From Denitratimonas yunnanensis (SeqCode) (GTDB lineage: Bacteria; Pseudomonadota; Gammaproteobacteria; Xanthomonadales; Xanthomonadaceae), in assembly GCA_026410415.1 (NCBI GenBank), contig JAPMLR010000001.1, positions 558,001-622,000 of the forward strand: a DNA stretch of 64,000 nt. Direction: 5' to 3'. The translations under genes and the position numbers were made by a program. Under the pieces are notes generated by a model that saw only the letters and a program-made list of their open reading frames with translations, did no database searches and was not told where the DNA came from. Below are positions 63,604 to 64,000 of the stretch, piece after piece (the stretch's first letter is position 1; each line of letters begins with the position of its first letter).

Positions 63604-64000
63604 TCAAACGCCTTTGGCGCGATAGTCCGCGTAGGACTTTTCCTCGACGTAAGCCGAGCCCAGGGCCAGATTGATATCGCGCTTGATCCGGGCACGATCA
63701 TCGTTCTGGAAGTACACCGATCGAGCCAGCTCCACGAACTCGCTGTCGAACGACTGTGCCGCTTCCTTGTCGCGGATATCGTCTTCGATCACCCAGAGCC
63801 GCTCGTTCACCGCCTTGAGCTGGGCGCGCAATGCCGAGATATCGACCTGCGACGCCGCATGCGAGGACCACGTAGCCTCAAGCGCCCGGAGTTCGTTGCG
63901 CACATTGGTCAGCTTGGCCGGATCGGACATGCGCTCGGACTTGATCTGGAGGATGGCGATCTTGTCGAGCAATTCGCCGAACGACACGGGAACGAGGATT
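63604..64000 (-). CDS. DUF6165 protein (5' end beyond window)
   Basis: The last 132 residues of a minus-strand protein that starts beyond the window edge. The visible N-terminal stretch is ILVPVSFGELLDKIAIL, the typical opening of DUF6165, so only a few residues are missing. The rest is strongly helical and charged (KSERMSDPAKLTNVRNEL, AVNERLWVIEDDIRDKE) and suggests a coiled-coil. Such genes are often near glycosyltransferase or LPS genes, as here. The function is unknown. Confidence 0.9.
   Translation of the reverse strand, partial: ILVPVSFGELLDKIAILQIKSERMSDPAKLTNVRNELRALEATWSSHAASQVDISALRAQLKAVNERLWVIEDDIRDKEAAQSFDSEFVELARSVYFQNDDRARIKRDINLALGSAYVEEKSYADYRAKGV

Overview
The window is a GC-rich stretch of bacterial chromosome, almost completely coding, most likely from a gammaproteobacterium of the order Xanthomonadales (Lysobacterales; Rhodanobacteraceae- or Lysobacteraceae-like). 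This is inferred from gene neighbourhoods and family content, not from a search. The supporting features are sucCD beside a PilS-type kinase, a kdkA kinase divergent from an OpsX-like glycosyltransferase, nagZ-hpt-thioinosine phosphorylase, a DUF6165 gene, and a synthetase-only RelA. I see no prophage, insertion sequence, CRISPR array or plasmid gene.

Layout. 1-5725: a truncated TPR Ser/Thr kinase, a secreted lipase, a YbaK deacylase and an orphan PilS-like sensor kinase. 5988-8089: sucC and sucD with a strong terminator. 8099-15621: an esterase lipoprotein, a two-gene RND efflux operon running into an RNA methyltransferase, and a secreted metallopeptidase-like protein. 15667-30339 is the accessory, secretome-rich part: a giant M64 peptidase and a multidomain subtilase share one divergent promoter region. 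After relA come two paralogous secreted proteins, one with added Ig/cadherin-like repeats, and a third secreted protein. 30457-42201: hrpA, a Dps protein, gdhA, an acyltransferase, small conserved genes, tRNA-Gly(CCC), thiS-thiG-trmB and an SLC13 permease. 42256-46654: a complete succinate dehydrogenase block (sdhCDAB) with two assembly-factor genes, sdhE and a DUF1674/SDHAF4-like gene, and an embedded MAPEG gene. 46877-54484: acylphosphatase, thioredoxin-like protein, YihY, WrbA-like protein, DUF2069, a half-size asparaginase, selD, an MsbA-like ABC exporter and a membrane protein. 54554-58719: purine salvage, peptidoglycan recycling, CYTH and rlmD. 58720-64000: a non-coding stretch with a palindrome and a half tRNA-Ser, the intact tRNA-Ser(TGA), rlmM, a DUF4870 protein, an MBL hydrolase, the LPS genes kdkA and heptosyltransferase, and a truncated DUF6165 gene.

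Most genes are housekeeping: TCA cycle (sucCD and sdh), thiamine thiazole, LPS core, stringent response and rRNA/tRNA modification. Many are packed with 1-10 base overlaps that imply translational coupling. The points that most deserve a second look are a cloverleaf-like four-way-junction element plus terminator directly upstream of relA, the 5'-half tRNA-Ser copy, the secreted protease pair with a calcium-loop insertion in the M64 domain, the paralogous secreted proteins, the SDHAF4-like gene, and the PilS kinase that lacks its usual PilR neighbour.
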